This document shows, piece by piece, positions 18,639 through 28,386 of a DNA stretch of 64,000 bases. Origin of the DNA: Nitrosospira multiformis (GTDB taxonomy: Bacteria > Pseudomonadota > Gammaproteobacteria > Burkholderiales > Nitrosomonadaceae); the NCBI RefSeq assembly GCF_003050865.1, contig NZ_QAOK01000007.1:62001-126000 (forward strand), given 5' to 3'. A model generated the notes under the pieces. It worked only from the letters and a program-made list of their open reading frames with translations, ran no database searches and was not told the origin of the DNA. The position numbers and the translations under genes are program-made. How positions within the stretch are numbered: position 1 is the stretch's first letter; every line of letters begins with the position of its first letter.

Positions 18639-21356
18639 CTATTCTTTCTCTGCCGCCTTCTTCAAAGCGTAGAGCTGGTCCAGAGCCTGTTTCGGGCTCA
18701 AATCGTCGGGTACGATAGTGCGCAGCAGTGCAAACACAGGATGCTCCGGCAGGCCGTCATTTTTGTCAACGGCACCTTCCGGCATTCTGTTCTGCTTCCA
18801 GAAGAGATCGCCCCCGGCGAACAAGTCTCCTTGTGGCTGATTGCTCAACGCATCCTGTTCAAGTTTCAGCAGGTATCTTCTCGCTGTTCTTATTACCGGA
18901 TCAGGCACCCCAGCCAATGCCGCCACCTGGAGACCGTAGCTCTGGCTGGCGGGCCCCTCGTTGACGGCGTGCAGGAACACGATATGATGCTTGTGCTCCA
19001 CCGCGCGCAGGTGCACATTTGCGACCTGTGCAAACTCCTCCGCAAGCCGTGTCAATTCGAAATAATGTGTGGCGAATAGCGTGTAGCTGCGGTTCTTTTC
19101 CAACAGGTAACGGGCGATTGCGAAAGCGAGCGCCAGTCCATCGAACGTAGAGGTTCCCCGGCCCACTTCATCCATCAGCACCAAGCTTTGTGCGGTGGCG
19201 TTGTGCAGGATATTCGCGGCCTCGGTCATTTCCATCATGAAGGTGGAACGTCCTCCAGCCAGATCGTCGGATGCGCCGATCCGCGTAAAAAGCTGATCCA
19301 GCGGCCCGATCAGGGCGCTTTGTGCCGGAACAAGGCTGCCACAATGGGCGAGCAGCGCAATCAGGGCAACCTGGCGCATGTAGGTAGACTTCCCGCCCAT
19401 GTTGGGCCCGGTAATGACGAGCATCTGCCGCCTGCCACCCACGCGGACGCCAAGCTGGACATCATTGGCGATGAAGCTGTCCACTTGTTTTTCAACTACC
19501 GGATGCCGCCCTGCCTGGATTTCGATAACGCTGTCATTGGTAAAAAGGGGCAGGGTGTAGTCAAGCGCCAGTGCACGTTCGGCAAAGGTCGCAAGGACAT
19601 CCAGTTCGGCCACGCTGCGCGCCACCTGCTGTAGATGGTCGATATATTGCGAGAGCATATCCAGCAGCTCGCCATACAGCAATTTCTCCCGCTCCAGTGC
19701 CCGGCTCTGCGCAGAAAGCGCCTTTTCCTCGAAAGCTTTGAGCTCAGGCGTAATATAACGCTCGGCATTCTTCAGTGTCTGCCTGCGCCGATAGTCGTCG
19801 GGGATTTTCTCGATGTGCGCATGCGTCACTTCAATGTAAAAACCGTGCAGGCGGTTGTATTCCACCTTGAGATTCGCAATACCGGTACGGGTCTTTTCCC
19901 GGGTTTCGAGTTGCAGCAGGAACTCGTCGCAATTGTTGTGTATCGCGCGCAGCTCATCCAGCTCGGCATCGTAGCCATCGGCAATCACGCCCCCGGTACG
20001 CAGCATCACCTCCGGTTCTTCCTTCAGCGATTTCTCCAGCAGCGCAACGAGAGCATTGTCTGGCGCCATCAAGTGGATGAGTGCCGCAACATGCGCGTTG
20101 ACGCCACTGCCGTCACTGCTGTCACTGCCTGTAGTGGCAGTACCGACAACGGCGTTGTTGACTGCGGGCAGCCGTTTCAGGCTGTCTCGCAGCCCGGATA
20201 AGTCCCTTGGCCTTGCCGATTTCAGCGCGATACGAGCAGTAATGCGCTCGATATCCGTCACGCGCTTCAAGCAGTCGCGCACCGAAAGGTAGGGACCTGA
20301 TCCTGCTTCCCCCATCAAAAAAGATACACCATTGAGCCGATTCTGGATCAGCCCGCGGTCGCGAAGCGGATGATGCAGCCAGTGGTGCAACAGCCGACTA
20401 CCCATGTTGGTCGAACAGGTATCCAGCAGGGACAATAAAGTGGGCGCCGCCTCGCCTCGTATGGTTTCGGAGAGCTCCAGGTTGCGGCGGGTGGCGGCGT
20501 CCATGCGCAGATAAGTATCCTCCCGCTCAACCCGCAACCCCTTGATATGACCTATGCTGGCGCCCTGCGTCAGCCGGGCATAATCCAGCAACGCGCTTGC
20601 GGCGCCGAGAGAAACATCCAGATCCTCGCAGCCGAAACCGGAAAGATCATGGGTACCGAACTGCCGGGAGAGATTGCGCACAGCCGCGCCGGTATCGAAC
20701 TGCCATGCCGGCAAATGCTTCACGCATAACTTCCCCTGCATCACCCTGTCGTTGATCCCGGCAAGATTCAGCGATTCCGGCAAAAGAATCTCGGCAGGCT
20801 TCAGGCGTTCGAGTTCGGCTGTGAGATTGTTCACCGAAGTCTCCATCACAGAAAATTGCCCTGCTGCAAGATTCAGCCACGCTAACCCCAGGGTGGATTC
20901 ATGCACGAGCAAGGCAAGCAGGGCGCTGTCCCGCTTGTCCTCCAGGAGCGCAGCATCGGTCAGGGTGCCGGGGGTGATGATGCGCGTCACCTGGCGTTCT
21001 ACCGGTCCTTTCGAAGTGGCGGGATCGCCCACCTGTTCGCAGATGACGACCGATTCGCCAAGCTTGACGAGCTTTGCCAGATACTGCTCCGCCGCATGGT
21101 AAGGCACGCCCGCCATCTTGATCGGCTCTCCCGCCGAGGTGCCGCGACGGGTCAGCGTGATGTCGAGCAGCTTCGCCGCCTTTTCCGCGTCCTCAAAAAA
21201 CAGCTCGTAGAAATCCCCCATCCGGTAAAACATCAGCATATCGGGATGTTGCGCCTTGATGCGCAGGTATTGCTGCATCATGGGGGTATGGTTATTCAAT
21301 AACGCTTCAAATACTGGGGGATTGGTTAAAAATCTGGCTTTACTGGATTGAGACAT
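18639..21356 (-). CDS. mutS: DNA mismatch repair protein MutS
   Basis: A 905-residue mismatch-recognition ATPase. The mismatch-binding domain includes [15 protein letters not shown] (the Phe-x-Glu wedge lies in GDFYELF). The clamp and lever domains follow, then the ATPase with Walker [14 protein letters not shown] and Walker [17 protein letters not shown]. It is about 50 residues longer than the E. coli protein. Part of this is a Ser/Gly/Thr-rich stretch ([15 protein letters not shown]) near residue 405 in the lever region. The first ATG has a weak Shine-Dalgarno site, and an internal Met ([13 protein letters not shown]) could also serve. Confidence 0.97.
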   Translation of the reverse strand: MSQSSKARFLTNPPVFEALLNNHTPMMQQYLRIKAQHPDMLMFYRMGDFYELFFEDAEKAAKLLDITLTRRGTSAGEPIKMAGVPYHAAEQYLAKLVKLGESVVICEQVGDPATSKGPVERQVTRIITPGTLTDAALLEDKRDSALLALLVHESTLGLAWLNLAAGQFSVMETSVNNLTAELERLKPAEILLPESLNLAGINDRVMQGKLCVKHLPAWQFDTGAAVRNLSRQFGTHDLSGFGCEDLDVSLGAASALLDYARLTQGASIGHIKGLRVEREDTYLRMDAATRRNLELSETIRGEAAPTLLSLLDTCSTNMGSRLLHHWLHHPLRDRGLIQNRLNGVSFLMGEAGSGPYLSVRDCLKRVTDIERITARIALKSARPRDLSGLRDSLKRLPAVNNAVVGTATTGSDSSDGSGVNAHVAALIHLMAPDNALVALLEKSLKEEPEVMLRTGGVIADGYDAELDELRAIHNNCDEFLLQLETREKTRTGIANLKVEYNRLHGFYIEVTHAHIEKIPDDYRRRQTLKNAERYITPELKAFEEKALSAQSRALEREKLLYGELLDMLSQYIDHLQQVARSVAELDVLATFAERALALDYTLPLFTNDSVIEIQAGRHPVVEKQVDSFIANDVQLGVRVGGRRQMLVITGPNMGGKSTYMRQVALIALLAHCGSLVPAQSALIGPLDQLFTRIGASDDLAGGRSTFMMEMTEAANILHNATAQSLVLMDEVGRGTSTFDGLALAFAIARYLLEKNRSYTLFATHYFELTRLAEEFAQVANVHLRAVEHKHHIVFLHAVNEGPASQSYGLQVAALAGVPDPVIRTARRYLLKLEQDALSNQPQGDLFAGGDLFWKQNRMPEGAVDKNDGLPEHPVFALLRTIVPDDLSPKQALDQLYALKKAAEKE

Positions 21357-21410
21357 TCATTTATTTCTTTGTAAATTAACCATTTAACCATGCTAAATCT
21401 TTGCAGGGCC

Positions 21411-24089
21411 CTATTGCTTCCAAAACTCCGGAATCCCCTTCCGATATCGGCGCATCACCAGGTTCGCTACCAGGCCGGTCCAGCCGGTCTGGTGAGCGGC
21501 ACCTAAACCCTGACCGGTTTCACCGTGAAAATACTCATGGAACAGCAGCAGGTCGCGCCAGTGAGGATCGGTCTGATGAGGGCTCTTTTCGGGGAAGGCC
21601 GGGATCAAGCCGGATTCATCCCGGCGAAAAATATCCACCAGCCGTTCCGCCAGCATATTGGCAGCGTGTTTAAGGTCGATTTCGTAATGGTTCAGGCAGG
21701 GGGCAGGAAAAGTGAAGGCATCGCCGAGGTAGCGGTGCATCTTCTCGATAGTTTGAATCAGCAGATAGTTGGTCTGCATCCACACCGGTCCGCGCCAGTT
21801 CGAGTTGCCGCCGAAAAGGGGGGAGTCGGATTCGCCAGGAACATAGCGGATGACAGCATCGCCGACGCCCGGGATATGGCCGAGGTTTCCTTGCGTGGCA
21901 TGGCGCTTGGAGACGCTGCGCACCCCATGGGGCGAAAAGAACTCTTCTTCATCGAAAATCCGCGGCAACATCCTGACGAACATCGCGGGGGTCACCAGGG
22001 ATAGCAGATGCTCGCCCCGTTCGTTGGTGTCGACGGGACAAGCGCATATCACGCTTCCATCGAACATGCCGCCCTTGTGTTCCCACAGCAGTGCGGTGAA
22101 ACGTTTGCGGTTTGCAAGCAGCCGGGCATCCACGACCTCACACGCAAACAGCGGAATGATGCCCACCCAGGAGAAAACATCGATGCGGTGTGTGCTTCCA
22201 TCCGGCTCAACGACGAGATCCTTGAAGAAGTCGTCGATGTCGACCCACAGGGAAACCCCAGCTCCGGTATGTCCGGCAATCGTATTGGCAATTGCCAGGA
22301 ACTGGCTATAGGACTGGACAGCGATATTCTCATAGGCGGGGTCTTCCACTGCAATTTCCAGCGCCATGACAGTCAATTGCAGGGAAAACATCGCCATCCA
22401 GCCGGTTGCATCAGCCTGTTTGAGTGTGTAACCCGGCGGGAGCGGCTCAGAGCGATTGTATACCGAGATATTGTCCAGTCCGAGGAATCCTCCCTCGAAT
22501 ACATTCGTGCCTGTTGAATCCTTGAGATTGATCCACCAGGTATGATTGAGCAAAAGCTTGTGCAGCACGCGTTTGAGGAAACCGATATCCCCCCTGCCTC
22601 GCTGCACCCGCTCGGCTCGGAATACCTTGAGCGCACCCATTGCGTGCACCGGCGGATTCGCATCGCTAAATGTCCATTCATATGCGGGGATTTGCCCGTT
22701 GGGATGCAGGTAGTTTTCATTCAGCAGCAGTTCGATCTGTTCCTTGGCAAAATCCACGTCGATGAGCGCCAGCGTGGTGCAGTGAAATGCGAGATCCCAG
22801 GCGGCAAACCAGGGATACTCCCATGTGTCCGGCATGGAAATGACATGGCTCGCCTTGAGATGGGGCCACGCGTGGTTGCGCACCTGCTGCCTCGATGCGG
22901 GCGGTGTTGCCTGGTCTCCTTTCAGCCAGTCGGAGACGTCGTAGTGATAGAACTGCTTGGTCCATATCATGCCCGCCAGTGCTTGCCGCAGGATGCGCTG
23001 ATCCTCGGCGGGCGCCTCGTCTGTCAGGAACGTGTGGAAAAAAGCATCGGCTTCGGCGCGGCGCTGCGCAAAAATACTGTCCTGATTTTCGAATGGCTGA
23101 AGATGGGGCTCCGCCGTGAGCACCAGCTCGACCATGCCTGTCTTGCCGGGCGGGATTGCGAGCTTATGCGCTGCGCCGAATTTCGTTCCCTTTTTCGCGG
23201 GATTTACAGCGGATTGCTCACCCTGCACGAGATAACGGTGAAAGGCATCCTTAACATAAGGTCCTGCATTGGGTACGCCCCATAACCTGGTATTGTTGGT
23301 TTCATTCTCCGTATAGAGAAGATCGGCTTGCTGCCGGCCATAGAGATAGTAGTTTCCCAGCGCGGGATGCTCTGCCATTATCGCCCAGACGGCATTCCGG
23401 GGCGCGGAGATGGCATGCAGGAGGGGTTTTACCTCATCTTTTCCGGACCAGGACCAGTAATTGCGAAACCACAATTGCGGCAGCAGCCACAATAAAGCTT
23501 CCTCTTTCCCACGGTTGCTCGCAACTACGCGGATGTGCAGTTCATGCGGGGACGCCTTGGCGTAAAAGACTTCCACATCCCAATACCGGTCTTCCGAGAA
23601 AGCGCCGCTGTCAATCAGGTTGAACGGCGGCTCCGCGCGCGAACGGTGGGCGTTTTCCTCGATCAGCTGCGTATAGGGGAAGGGGGATTGCGGGTATTTG
23701 TAGAGGTAATGAAGCCACGCGTGAGAAGGCGTGGCATCGAGGTAGAAATAGCATTCCTTTACGTCTTCTCCCCGATTACCCTGGTTTCCGGTGAGACCGA
23801 AGGCGCGCTCCTTGAGGATGGGATCCTTACCGTTCCAGAGCGCCAGTGAGAAACAGAGATGCTGCGCTTCGTCCGAGATACCGCCCAGCCCGTCCTCATT
23901 CCAGCGATAAGCGCGCGAACGTGCCTGGTCATGGTCGAAATATTCCCAGGGCGTTCCATCCGGACTGTAGTCCTCCCGCACGGTGCCCCATGCGCGTCCT
24001 GAGAGGTAAGGTCCCCATAGACGCCAGGCTTCCCGGCCTTGCCGCTGGTTTTCCAATCGCTGCCGTTCGGCATCCGGGGAGGTGGACAT
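21411..24089 (-). CDS. GH63-like glucosidase (MGH1-like (alpha/alpha)6-barrel glycoside hydrolase)
   Basis: An 892-residue cytoplasmic protein without signal peptide. The N-terminal half is a beta-rich domain (about residues 1-350). The C-terminal half has the GH63/GH37-type barrel signatures: DTWEYPWFAAWDLAFHC, LHPNGQIPAYEWTFSDANPP, and SNWRGPVWMQTNYLLIQ. Relatives are annotated as glucosidase, mannosylglycerate hydrolase or YgjK-like and act on alpha-glucosides. Its substrate cannot be read from sequence; compatible-solute or storage-glucan turnover is plausible. mutS lies 54 bp downstream and suhB 137 bp upstream, both on the same strand. For a presumed obligate autotroph it is an interesting enzyme. 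Confidence 0.8.
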   Translation of the reverse strand: MSTSPDAERQRLENQRQGREAWRLWGPYLSGRAWGTVREDYSPDGTPWEYFDHDQARSRAYRWNEDGLGGISDEAQHLCFSLALWNGKDPILKERAFGLTGNQGNRGEDVKECYFYLDATPSHAWLHYLYKYPQSPFPYTQLIEENAHRSRAEPPFNLIDSGAFSEDRYWDVEVFYAKASPHELHIRVVASNRGKEEALLWLLPQLWFRNYWSWSGKDEVKPLLHAISAPRNAVWAIMAEHPALGNYYLYGRQQADLLYTENETNNTRLWGVPNAGPYVKDAFHRYLVQGEQSAVNPAKKGTKFGAAHKLAIPPGKTGMVELVLTAEPHLQPFENQDSIFAQRRAEADAFFHTFLTDEAPAEDQRILRQALAGMIWTKQFYHYDVSDWLKGDQATPPASRQQVRNHAWPHLKASHVISMPDTWEYPWFAAWDLAFHCTTLALIDVDFAKEQIELLLNENYLHPNGQIPAYEWTFSDANPPVHAMGALKVFRAERVQRGRGDIGFLKRVLHKLLLNHTWWINLKDSTGTNVFEGGFLGLDNISVYNRSEPLPPGYTLKQADATGWMAMFSLQLTVMALEIAVEDPAYENIAVQSYSQFLAIANTIAGHTGAGVSLWVDIDDFFKDLVVEPDGSTHRIDVFSWVGIIPLFACEVVDARLLANRKRFTALLWEHKGGMFDGSVICACPVDTNERGEHLLSLVTPAMFVRMLPRIFDEEEFFSPHGVRSVSKRHATQGNLGHIPGVGDAVIRYVPGESDSPLFGGNSNWRGPVWMQTNYLLIQTIEKMHRYLGDAFTFPAPCLNHYEIDLKHAANMLAERLVDIFRRDESGLIPAFPEKSPHQTDPHWRDLLLFHEYFHGETGQGLGAAHQTGWTGLVANLVMRRYRKGIPEFWKQ

Positions 24090-24226
24090 GATGTTATTTC
24101 TCCGGTTGTTTCACACACCTTCCTCGGCTGCCTGCCAGGATTGACATCGGGATTGACGCCGGGCGGGTCGCGCCAGGAAAACGGAATTACCGCTGCCATC
24201 GTTTTCACGAGGCGCTCCCGCATGCA

Positions 24227-25048
24227 TCATCCCACGCCTTGAGCCATCTTCAGTTCCGGTGTCAGGTGCGGGGCAATGACCTGCAACAGCTGGCCGAAGA
24301 CTTTCGGATTACCCGCAATCACGTTGCCGCTTTTCAGATAGGTATCGTTTCCTTCCATGTCTCCCACCAGTCCGCCTGCCTCGGTAATGAGCAGGCAGCC
24401 AGCCGCTATATCCCAGGCTGACAGGCCGAACTCCCAGAAGCCATCGTATCGTCCTGCCGCGACGTAAGCCAGGTCGAGCGCGGCGGAACCGGGACGCCGG
24501 ATTCCCGCCACCCGGGGCATGATATCCTTGAATATGGCAAGGTAGGCCTCGGCATGCGTGAATTCACGAAACGGGAAGCCCGTGCCGATCAGGCAGTCAC
24601 CAAGCTTGCTGCGCTTGCTCACGCGCAAGCGATGGTCATTGAGATACGCGCCTGCCCCACGGCTTGCGGTGAATAATTCGTTGGCAGCCGGGTTATAGAC
24701 CACTGCCTGCGACAAGACATTTTTATGCATCAATCCGATCGAAACCGAGTAATGCGGGAAGCCATGAAGAAAATTGGTGGTGCCGTCCAGGGGGTCGATG
24801 ATCCACTGATATTCAGACTTGCCCGGATCACCTTGGGCGCCGCTTTCTTCTGCTAGAATGGAATGGCTGGGATAGGCATCGAGCAGCATCTCGATAATCG
24901 CATTTTCTGCGGCGCCGTCTACTTCGCTGACAAAATCATTGTGCGCCTTGCGCGAAACATTCAGTAAATCCAGGTTCTGTGCAGCACGATTGATGATGCC
25001 GCCTGCGCGGCGCGCGGCTCTTACCGCGATGGTGAGCATGGGATGCAT
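24227..25048 (-). CDS. suhB: Inositol-1-monophosphatase family protein SuhB
   Basis: A 273-residue Mg-dependent phosphatase. Signatures are [22 protein letters not shown] (metal-binding Asp and Thr) and the second motif [20 protein letters not shown]. SuhB dephosphorylates inositol-1-phosphate and in E. coli also joins the rRNA transcription antitermination complex. The start ([17 protein letters not shown]) is typical. It is divergent from trmJ with only 27 bp between start codons, so promoters must overlap the opposing genes. In E. coli suhB and trmJ are likewise divergent neighbours, which supports both assignments. Confidence 0.93.
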   Translation of the reverse strand: MHPMLTIAVRAARRAGGIINRAAQNLDLLNVSRKAHNDFVSEVDGAAENAIIEMLLDAYPSHSILAEESGAQGDPGKSEYQWIIDPLDGTTNFLHGFPHYSVSIGLMHKNVLSQAVVYNPAANELFTASRGAGAYLNDHRLRVSKRSKLGDCLIGTGFPFREFTHAEAYLAIFKDIMPRVAGIRRPGSAALDLAYVAAGRYDGFWEFGLSAWDIAAGCLLITEAGGLVGDMEGNDTYLKSGNVIAGNPKVFGQLLQVIAPHLTPELKMAQGVG

Positions 25049-25075
25049 TTGTCGGAATTCAAAATAAAGTGAATC

Positions 25076-26107
25076 GTGGATTTTAACCCAGATAATCCGT
25101 CAGGACGCGAGATGCTCGATAAAGTCCGAATCGTCCTGAGCCATACCAGCCATCCCGGTAACATCGGAGGGGTGGCCCGGGCAATGAAGACCATGGGGCT
25201 GGAGTCGCTCTATCTTGTGAATCCCAGGTTTTTCCCTGACAAGGAAGCTGAAAGACGGGCCACCGGCGCATTGGATATCCTCCATAAGGCAGAAGTCTGC
25301 GACACGCTCGATGAAGCGCTCAGTGGCACTGTTCTGGCAGCGGCTGTAACGGCCCGGCAACGCGATCTCTCTCATGAAGTTTTTGATGCCCGGCAGGGTG
25401 CGGCCAAACTGCTCGATCTTGCGCAAAAGGATTTCATTGCACTGGTGTTCGGCACGGAAATGTCCGGCCTTACCACGCTTGAAGTCAGCAAGTGCCAGAT
25501 CATCATCCATGTTCCAGCCAATCCGGAATATTCCTCTCTCAATCTTGCCAGCGCTGTGCAGGTCATGGCATATGAATTGCGCATGGCTTGCATGGGCTTG
25601 CTGGAAATCAAGCCTCTGTTGTCGACCCTGCGTGGCGGCGGAGCGGCAGCGACCTTTAATGAAATCGAATTGCTTTACGCTCACCTGGAGCAAGTCGCGA
25701 TCAGCAGCGGTTTTCTCGACCCCCGGGAGCCGAAACGGCTGATGCAGCGCATGCGAAGGCTGTTTGCCCGCGCGCGGCTGGAAAAGGAGGAGATCAATAT
25801 ATTACGAGGGATACTGAGCGCCTGCGAGAAGCGGATGCAGGCGAACGCTGCTGCTTTCCCGCTTACTCCTGATACCCCTGATACCCCTGATACCCCTGAT
25901 ACCCCTGATACCCCTGATACCCCTGATACCCCTGATACCCCTGATACCCCTGATACCCCTGATACCCCTGATACCCCTGATACCCCTGATACCCCTGATA
26001 CCCCTGATACCCCTGATACCCCTGATACCCCTGATACCCCTGATACCCCTGATACCCCTCATGCTCCCTGGATGCAAACGAAATTGAATAATGACAGGAA
26101 GAGTTGA
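25076..26107 (+). CDS. trmJ: tRNA (cytidine/uridine-2'-O-)-methyltransferase TrmJ with TPD-repeat tail
   Basis: A 343-residue protein. Residues 13-250 are a SPOUT methyltransferase: [31 protein letters not shown] and [19 protein letters not shown], the trefoil-knot SAM site. TrmJ methylates the ribose of residue 32 in several tRNAs. Typical proteins end near 245-260 residues. This one continues as 21 Thr-Pro-Asp triplets and a Thr-Pro-His (residues 264-329) plus a short tail, encoded by a near-perfect 9-bp repeat. The start is GTG at 25076 or ATG at 25112, and both precede the fold. The tail is probably disordered and acidic; no function is known to me. Confidence 0.9.
   Translation: MDFNPDNPSGREMLDKVRIVLSHTSHPGNIGGVARAMKTMGLESLYLVNPRFFPDKEAERRATGALDILHKAEVCDTLDEALSGTVLAAAVTARQRDLSHEVFDARQGAAKLLDLAQKDFIALVFGTEMSGLTTLEVSKCQIIIHVPANPEYSSLNLASAVQVMAYELRMACMGLLEIKPLLSTLRGGGAAATFNEIELLYAHLEQVAISSGFLDPREPKRLMQRMRRLFARARLEKEEINILRGILSACEKRMQANAAAFPLTPDTPDTPDTPDTPDTPDTPDTPDTPDTPDTPDTPDTPDTPDTPDTPDTPDTPDTPDTPDTPDTPHAPWMQTKLNNDRKS
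25865..26062 (+). repeat. Coding 9-bp minisatellite, 22 units, in trmJ
   Basis: Unit ACCCCTGAT (Thr-Pro-Asp). The first unit is ACTCCTGAT, then 20 identical copies run from 25874 to 26053, then a final ACCCCTCAT. The identity at synonymous positions shows recent expansion by slippage or unequal exchange. Unit length 9 keeps every frame open, which also creates long Gly-Ile-Arg and Gly-Tyr-Gln phantom frames on the other strand. Confidence 0.97.
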
Positions 26108-26142
26108 CGGCAGTCAGGTTTAAACGAAAATAGCCGGACAAA

Positions 26143-26195
26143 ATAGTTGACCATGACAAAGGGGATTTATATACTTGACCAATGTTGTCGGGTAT
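26143..26195 (+). promoter_or_regulatory. iscR promoter with two tandem IscR type-1-like boxes
   Basis: Box A spans 26143-26167 (ATAGTTGACC...) and box B 26171-26195 (ATACTTGACC...GTCGGGTAT), 28 bp apart. Against the E. coli type-1 consensus recalled from memory, B matches about 22 of 25 positions and A about 18. A sigma-70 promoter is superimposed: -35 TTGACC 26147-26152, 17-bp spacer, -10 TATACT 26170-26175. Transcription would start near 26182 and leave a leader of about 200 nt. The same arrangement precedes the second iscR at 53745. Confidence 0.75.
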
Positions 26196-26381
26196 TGGAA
26201 TTGTTTACGCGAGGAAGGCGTTCGGAGGGAGCATCTGAATTCCAGCTTGATGCACAGCGGCACTTTGTTGAATTGAATCAGGAAGACTTGTTTGGAGCGT
26301 TTTGTTCCGGCAACTGTGCAGGACTTGTCGCCGATTATTTTGTGGTTTCACTCAGTGTCAATTTCTATTGGGGGGCAGAAA

Positions 26382-26855
26382 ATGCGGTTAACAACCAAGG
26401 GTCGTTTTGCAGTAACGGCAATGATTGATCTTGCGTTGCACAGCGCGGATGGGCCGGTTACATTGGCGGGTATCAGTGAACGTCAGAAAATTTCATTGTC
26501 TTATCTTGAACAGTTGTTCGGAAAGCTGCGGCGCAGCAAGTTGGTAGGCAGCGTGCGCGGTCCCGGCGGCGGCTACCGCTTGACCAAACCCATGAACGAG
26601 GTATCTGTAGTAGACATTATTCTGGCTGTGGATGAACCCATCGACGCCACCCAATGCGGAGGCAAGGAAAACTGCCACAATGATCAGCGCTGCATGACGC
26701 ACGATTTATGGGCGAACCTGAACGCGCGGATACGCGATTACCTGGCGCTGGTTACACTGGAGCAGCTCGTATCAAACCCCAAGGTGAAGGATATTGCTGT
26801 CCTGCAGGATGTGAGAGCCTGCGCTCCATCGCAACATCATACAGTTCTTGCCTGA
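26382..26855 (+). CDS. iscR: Fe-S cluster regulator IscR (first copy)
   Basis: A 157-residue Rrf2-family repressor. A winged helix spans residues 1-80 (MRLTTKGRFAVTAMIDLAL, recognition helix SLSYLEQLFGKLRRS with Glu43, wing GPGGGYRL). The [2Fe-2S] ligands fall at Cys92, Cys98, Cys104 and His107, the same numbers as in E. coli IscR. Holo-IscR represses Fe-S biogenesis genes, and apo-IscR can activate SUF. The ATG at 26382 with a GGGGGG purine stretch upstream is the start; the frame is open to 26292 without conservation. It precedes an iscS gene by 70 bp, and no iscU, iscA, hscA, hscB or fdx follow. Confidence 0.92.
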   Translation: MRLTTKGRFAVTAMIDLALHSADGPVTLAGISERQKISLSYLEQLFGKLRRSKLVGSVRGPGGGYRLTKPMNEVSVVDIILAVDEPIDATQCGGKENCHNDQRCMTHDLWANLNARIRDYLALVTLEQLVSNPKVKDIAVLQDVRACAPSQHHTVLA

Positions 26856-26925
26856 GCGGTAACAGTTTGCTGGTTTCAGGTCCGATTTTCCATTCCGACG
26901 CGCCCGCAGAGCGAGAGCCCGGACA

Positions 26926-28083
26926 ATGACTTACGCCTATTTCGACCATAACGCCACGACTGCTGTCGATAAAACCGCGCTTGATGTCATGTTGCCGTAC
27001 TTCCAGGAAGAGTACGGAAACCCCTCCAGCCGGCATGCCCCTGGCATTGCAGCTCGCCGGGCGATTAATCGCGCGCGCGAGCAGGTGGCGGATGCAGTGG
27101 GGGTGCAGCCGTCGCAGGTGATTTTCACCAGCGGCGGATCGGAAGCCAATAACCTGTTCATCCAAGGTGCCGCGGGTTACATGAAGCCGGGACAGATTGC
27201 CATAAGCGCAATCGAGCATCCCTGCGTGATGAAAACCGCGCAGGAATTGGCGCGTGCTTCGCGCGGAAGCTGGAATCTGCGTCGGCTGGCAGTCGATAAT
27301 CAGGGCCGGCTGGACCCGGCCGACCTTGACGAGGCGCTGTCGCATCAACAGTCGGGGCTGGTTTCAGTCATGCTGGCAAACAACGAAACAGGCGTGATTC
27401 AGGATGTCTCGATGGTGGCGGAGAAGGCCCGCGCGCGAGGTGCGTGGATTCATACAGATGCGGTACAGGCATTTGGCAAGATACCTGTCGATTTTGCTTC
27501 GCTCAATGTACATGCCCTGACACTGTCATCCCATAAGATTTACGGTCCCAAGGGCGCCGCGGCACTTATCATGGATAAGCGGGTCCTGCTCAAACCTCTC
27601 ATCTACGGGGGGGGGCATGAAAGCGGATTGCGTTCGGGTACCGAAAACGTTCCCGCAATTGTGGGATTAGGGGTGGCCTGCGAGTTAGTCAAGAGACGAA
27701 TAGCGGAACATACCAAGCATATCTCGGCATTACGCCAGCAACTGGAGCAGGGCCTGATGGAGATGGGGGTGACTATTTTTGGTCTCGATGCTTCCCGTCT
27801 GCCCAATACCTGCTATTTTGCGCTACCGGGTATCGAAGGAGATACTCTGGTAGTGCGTCTCGATAAGGCAGGTTTCGCGGTGGCAAGCGGGGCTGCCTGT
27901 TCCAGTGTCAATCCCGGCCGAAGCCATGTGCTGGAAGCGATGGGGGTGGATCCCGCCCTGGCTCGTTGCGCTGTGCGGGTAAGCCTGGGCGCCTCCAATT
28001 CTTCGGAGCAGGTCGCTGATTTCCTTCGCGCTCTCGGTGCTATCGTGGAGGAACTGGGGCAGATGAGCGCACTCTCGATCTGA
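26926..28083 (+). CDS. iscS: Cysteine desulfurase, IscS/NifS type
   Basis: A 385-residue PLP enzyme that takes sulfur from cysteine as a persulfide. It opens YFDHNATTAVD; the PLP lysine is Lys204 in SSHKIYGPKG, and the persulfide Cys325 is in SGAACSSVNPG on the long flexible loop of group I desulfurases. In typical isc operons iscU follows, but here the gene is followed by a 300-bp gap and mlaA. It could supply sulfur to tRNA thiolation or to the SufU/Nfu scaffolds encoded at 59711-60776. The upstream iscR is probably co-transcribed. Confidence 0.9.
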   Translation: MTYAYFDHNATTAVDKTALDVMLPYFQEEYGNPSSRHAPGIAARRAINRAREQVADAVGVQPSQVIFTSGGSEANNLFIQGAAGYMKPGQIAISAIEHPCVMKTAQELARASRGSWNLRRLAVDNQGRLDPADLDEALSHQQSGLVSVMLANNETGVIQDVSMVAEKARARGAWIHTDAVQAFGKIPVDFASLNVHALTLSSHKIYGPKGAAALIMDKRVLLKPLIYGGGHESGLRSGTENVPAIVGLGVACELVKRRIAEHTKHISALRQQLEQGLMEMGVTIFGLDASRLPNTCYFALPGIEGDTLVVRLDKAGFAVASGAACSSVNPGRSHVLEAMGVDPALARCAVRVSLGASNSSEQVADFLRALGAIVEELGQMSALSI

Positions 28084-28386
28084 CTGTTTCGCCTGATGCC
28101 TGGGCGTCCAGATAGAGATCAACAGTTAACGACTATCGGTGCTGAAACACTCAAAATGCATCAACTGTAAAGCGGTCCAAGAAGCTTTTCCGAGTTATTC
28201 TCACCATACTTACCCGCCTTCTATCCGACCTCCAGTCTTTTTCGGAGTTCTTCGCAGTGCCTGCCAGCCCGTTCCCAGGCTCGTCTTTTTTTATCTGCCA
28301 CTGGAACGATTTATGTTTATACTTTGCATTAGGTGTCTCCATGTTTCATTGACCCGTAGCCTTTTTGTCATTTTCATCATAAATCC
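28084..28386 (+). other. 303-bp intergenic region between iscS and mlaA
   Basis: AT-richer than the flanks. A short frame from 28139 shows no conserved protein and poor codon use. I see no tRNA, clear terminator or repeat. It presumably holds the end of the iscRS transcript and the promoter of mlaA. Confidence 0.4.

Noticed and set aside
25865-26062. Repeat tract considered as a CRISPR array
   Set aside because: Units are 9 bp and contiguous without spacers, and no cas genes are present.
25802-26159. Gly-Ile-Arg and Gly-Tyr-Gln repeat proteins on the minus strand
   Set aside because: They are the reverse reading of the 9-bp trmJ repeat, which keeps all frames open; no start signal or conservation.
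26147-26428. 93-residue frame starting in the iscR promoter
   Set aside because: Its start lies on the -35 of the promoter and it overlaps the iscR start out of frame; no conserved sequence.
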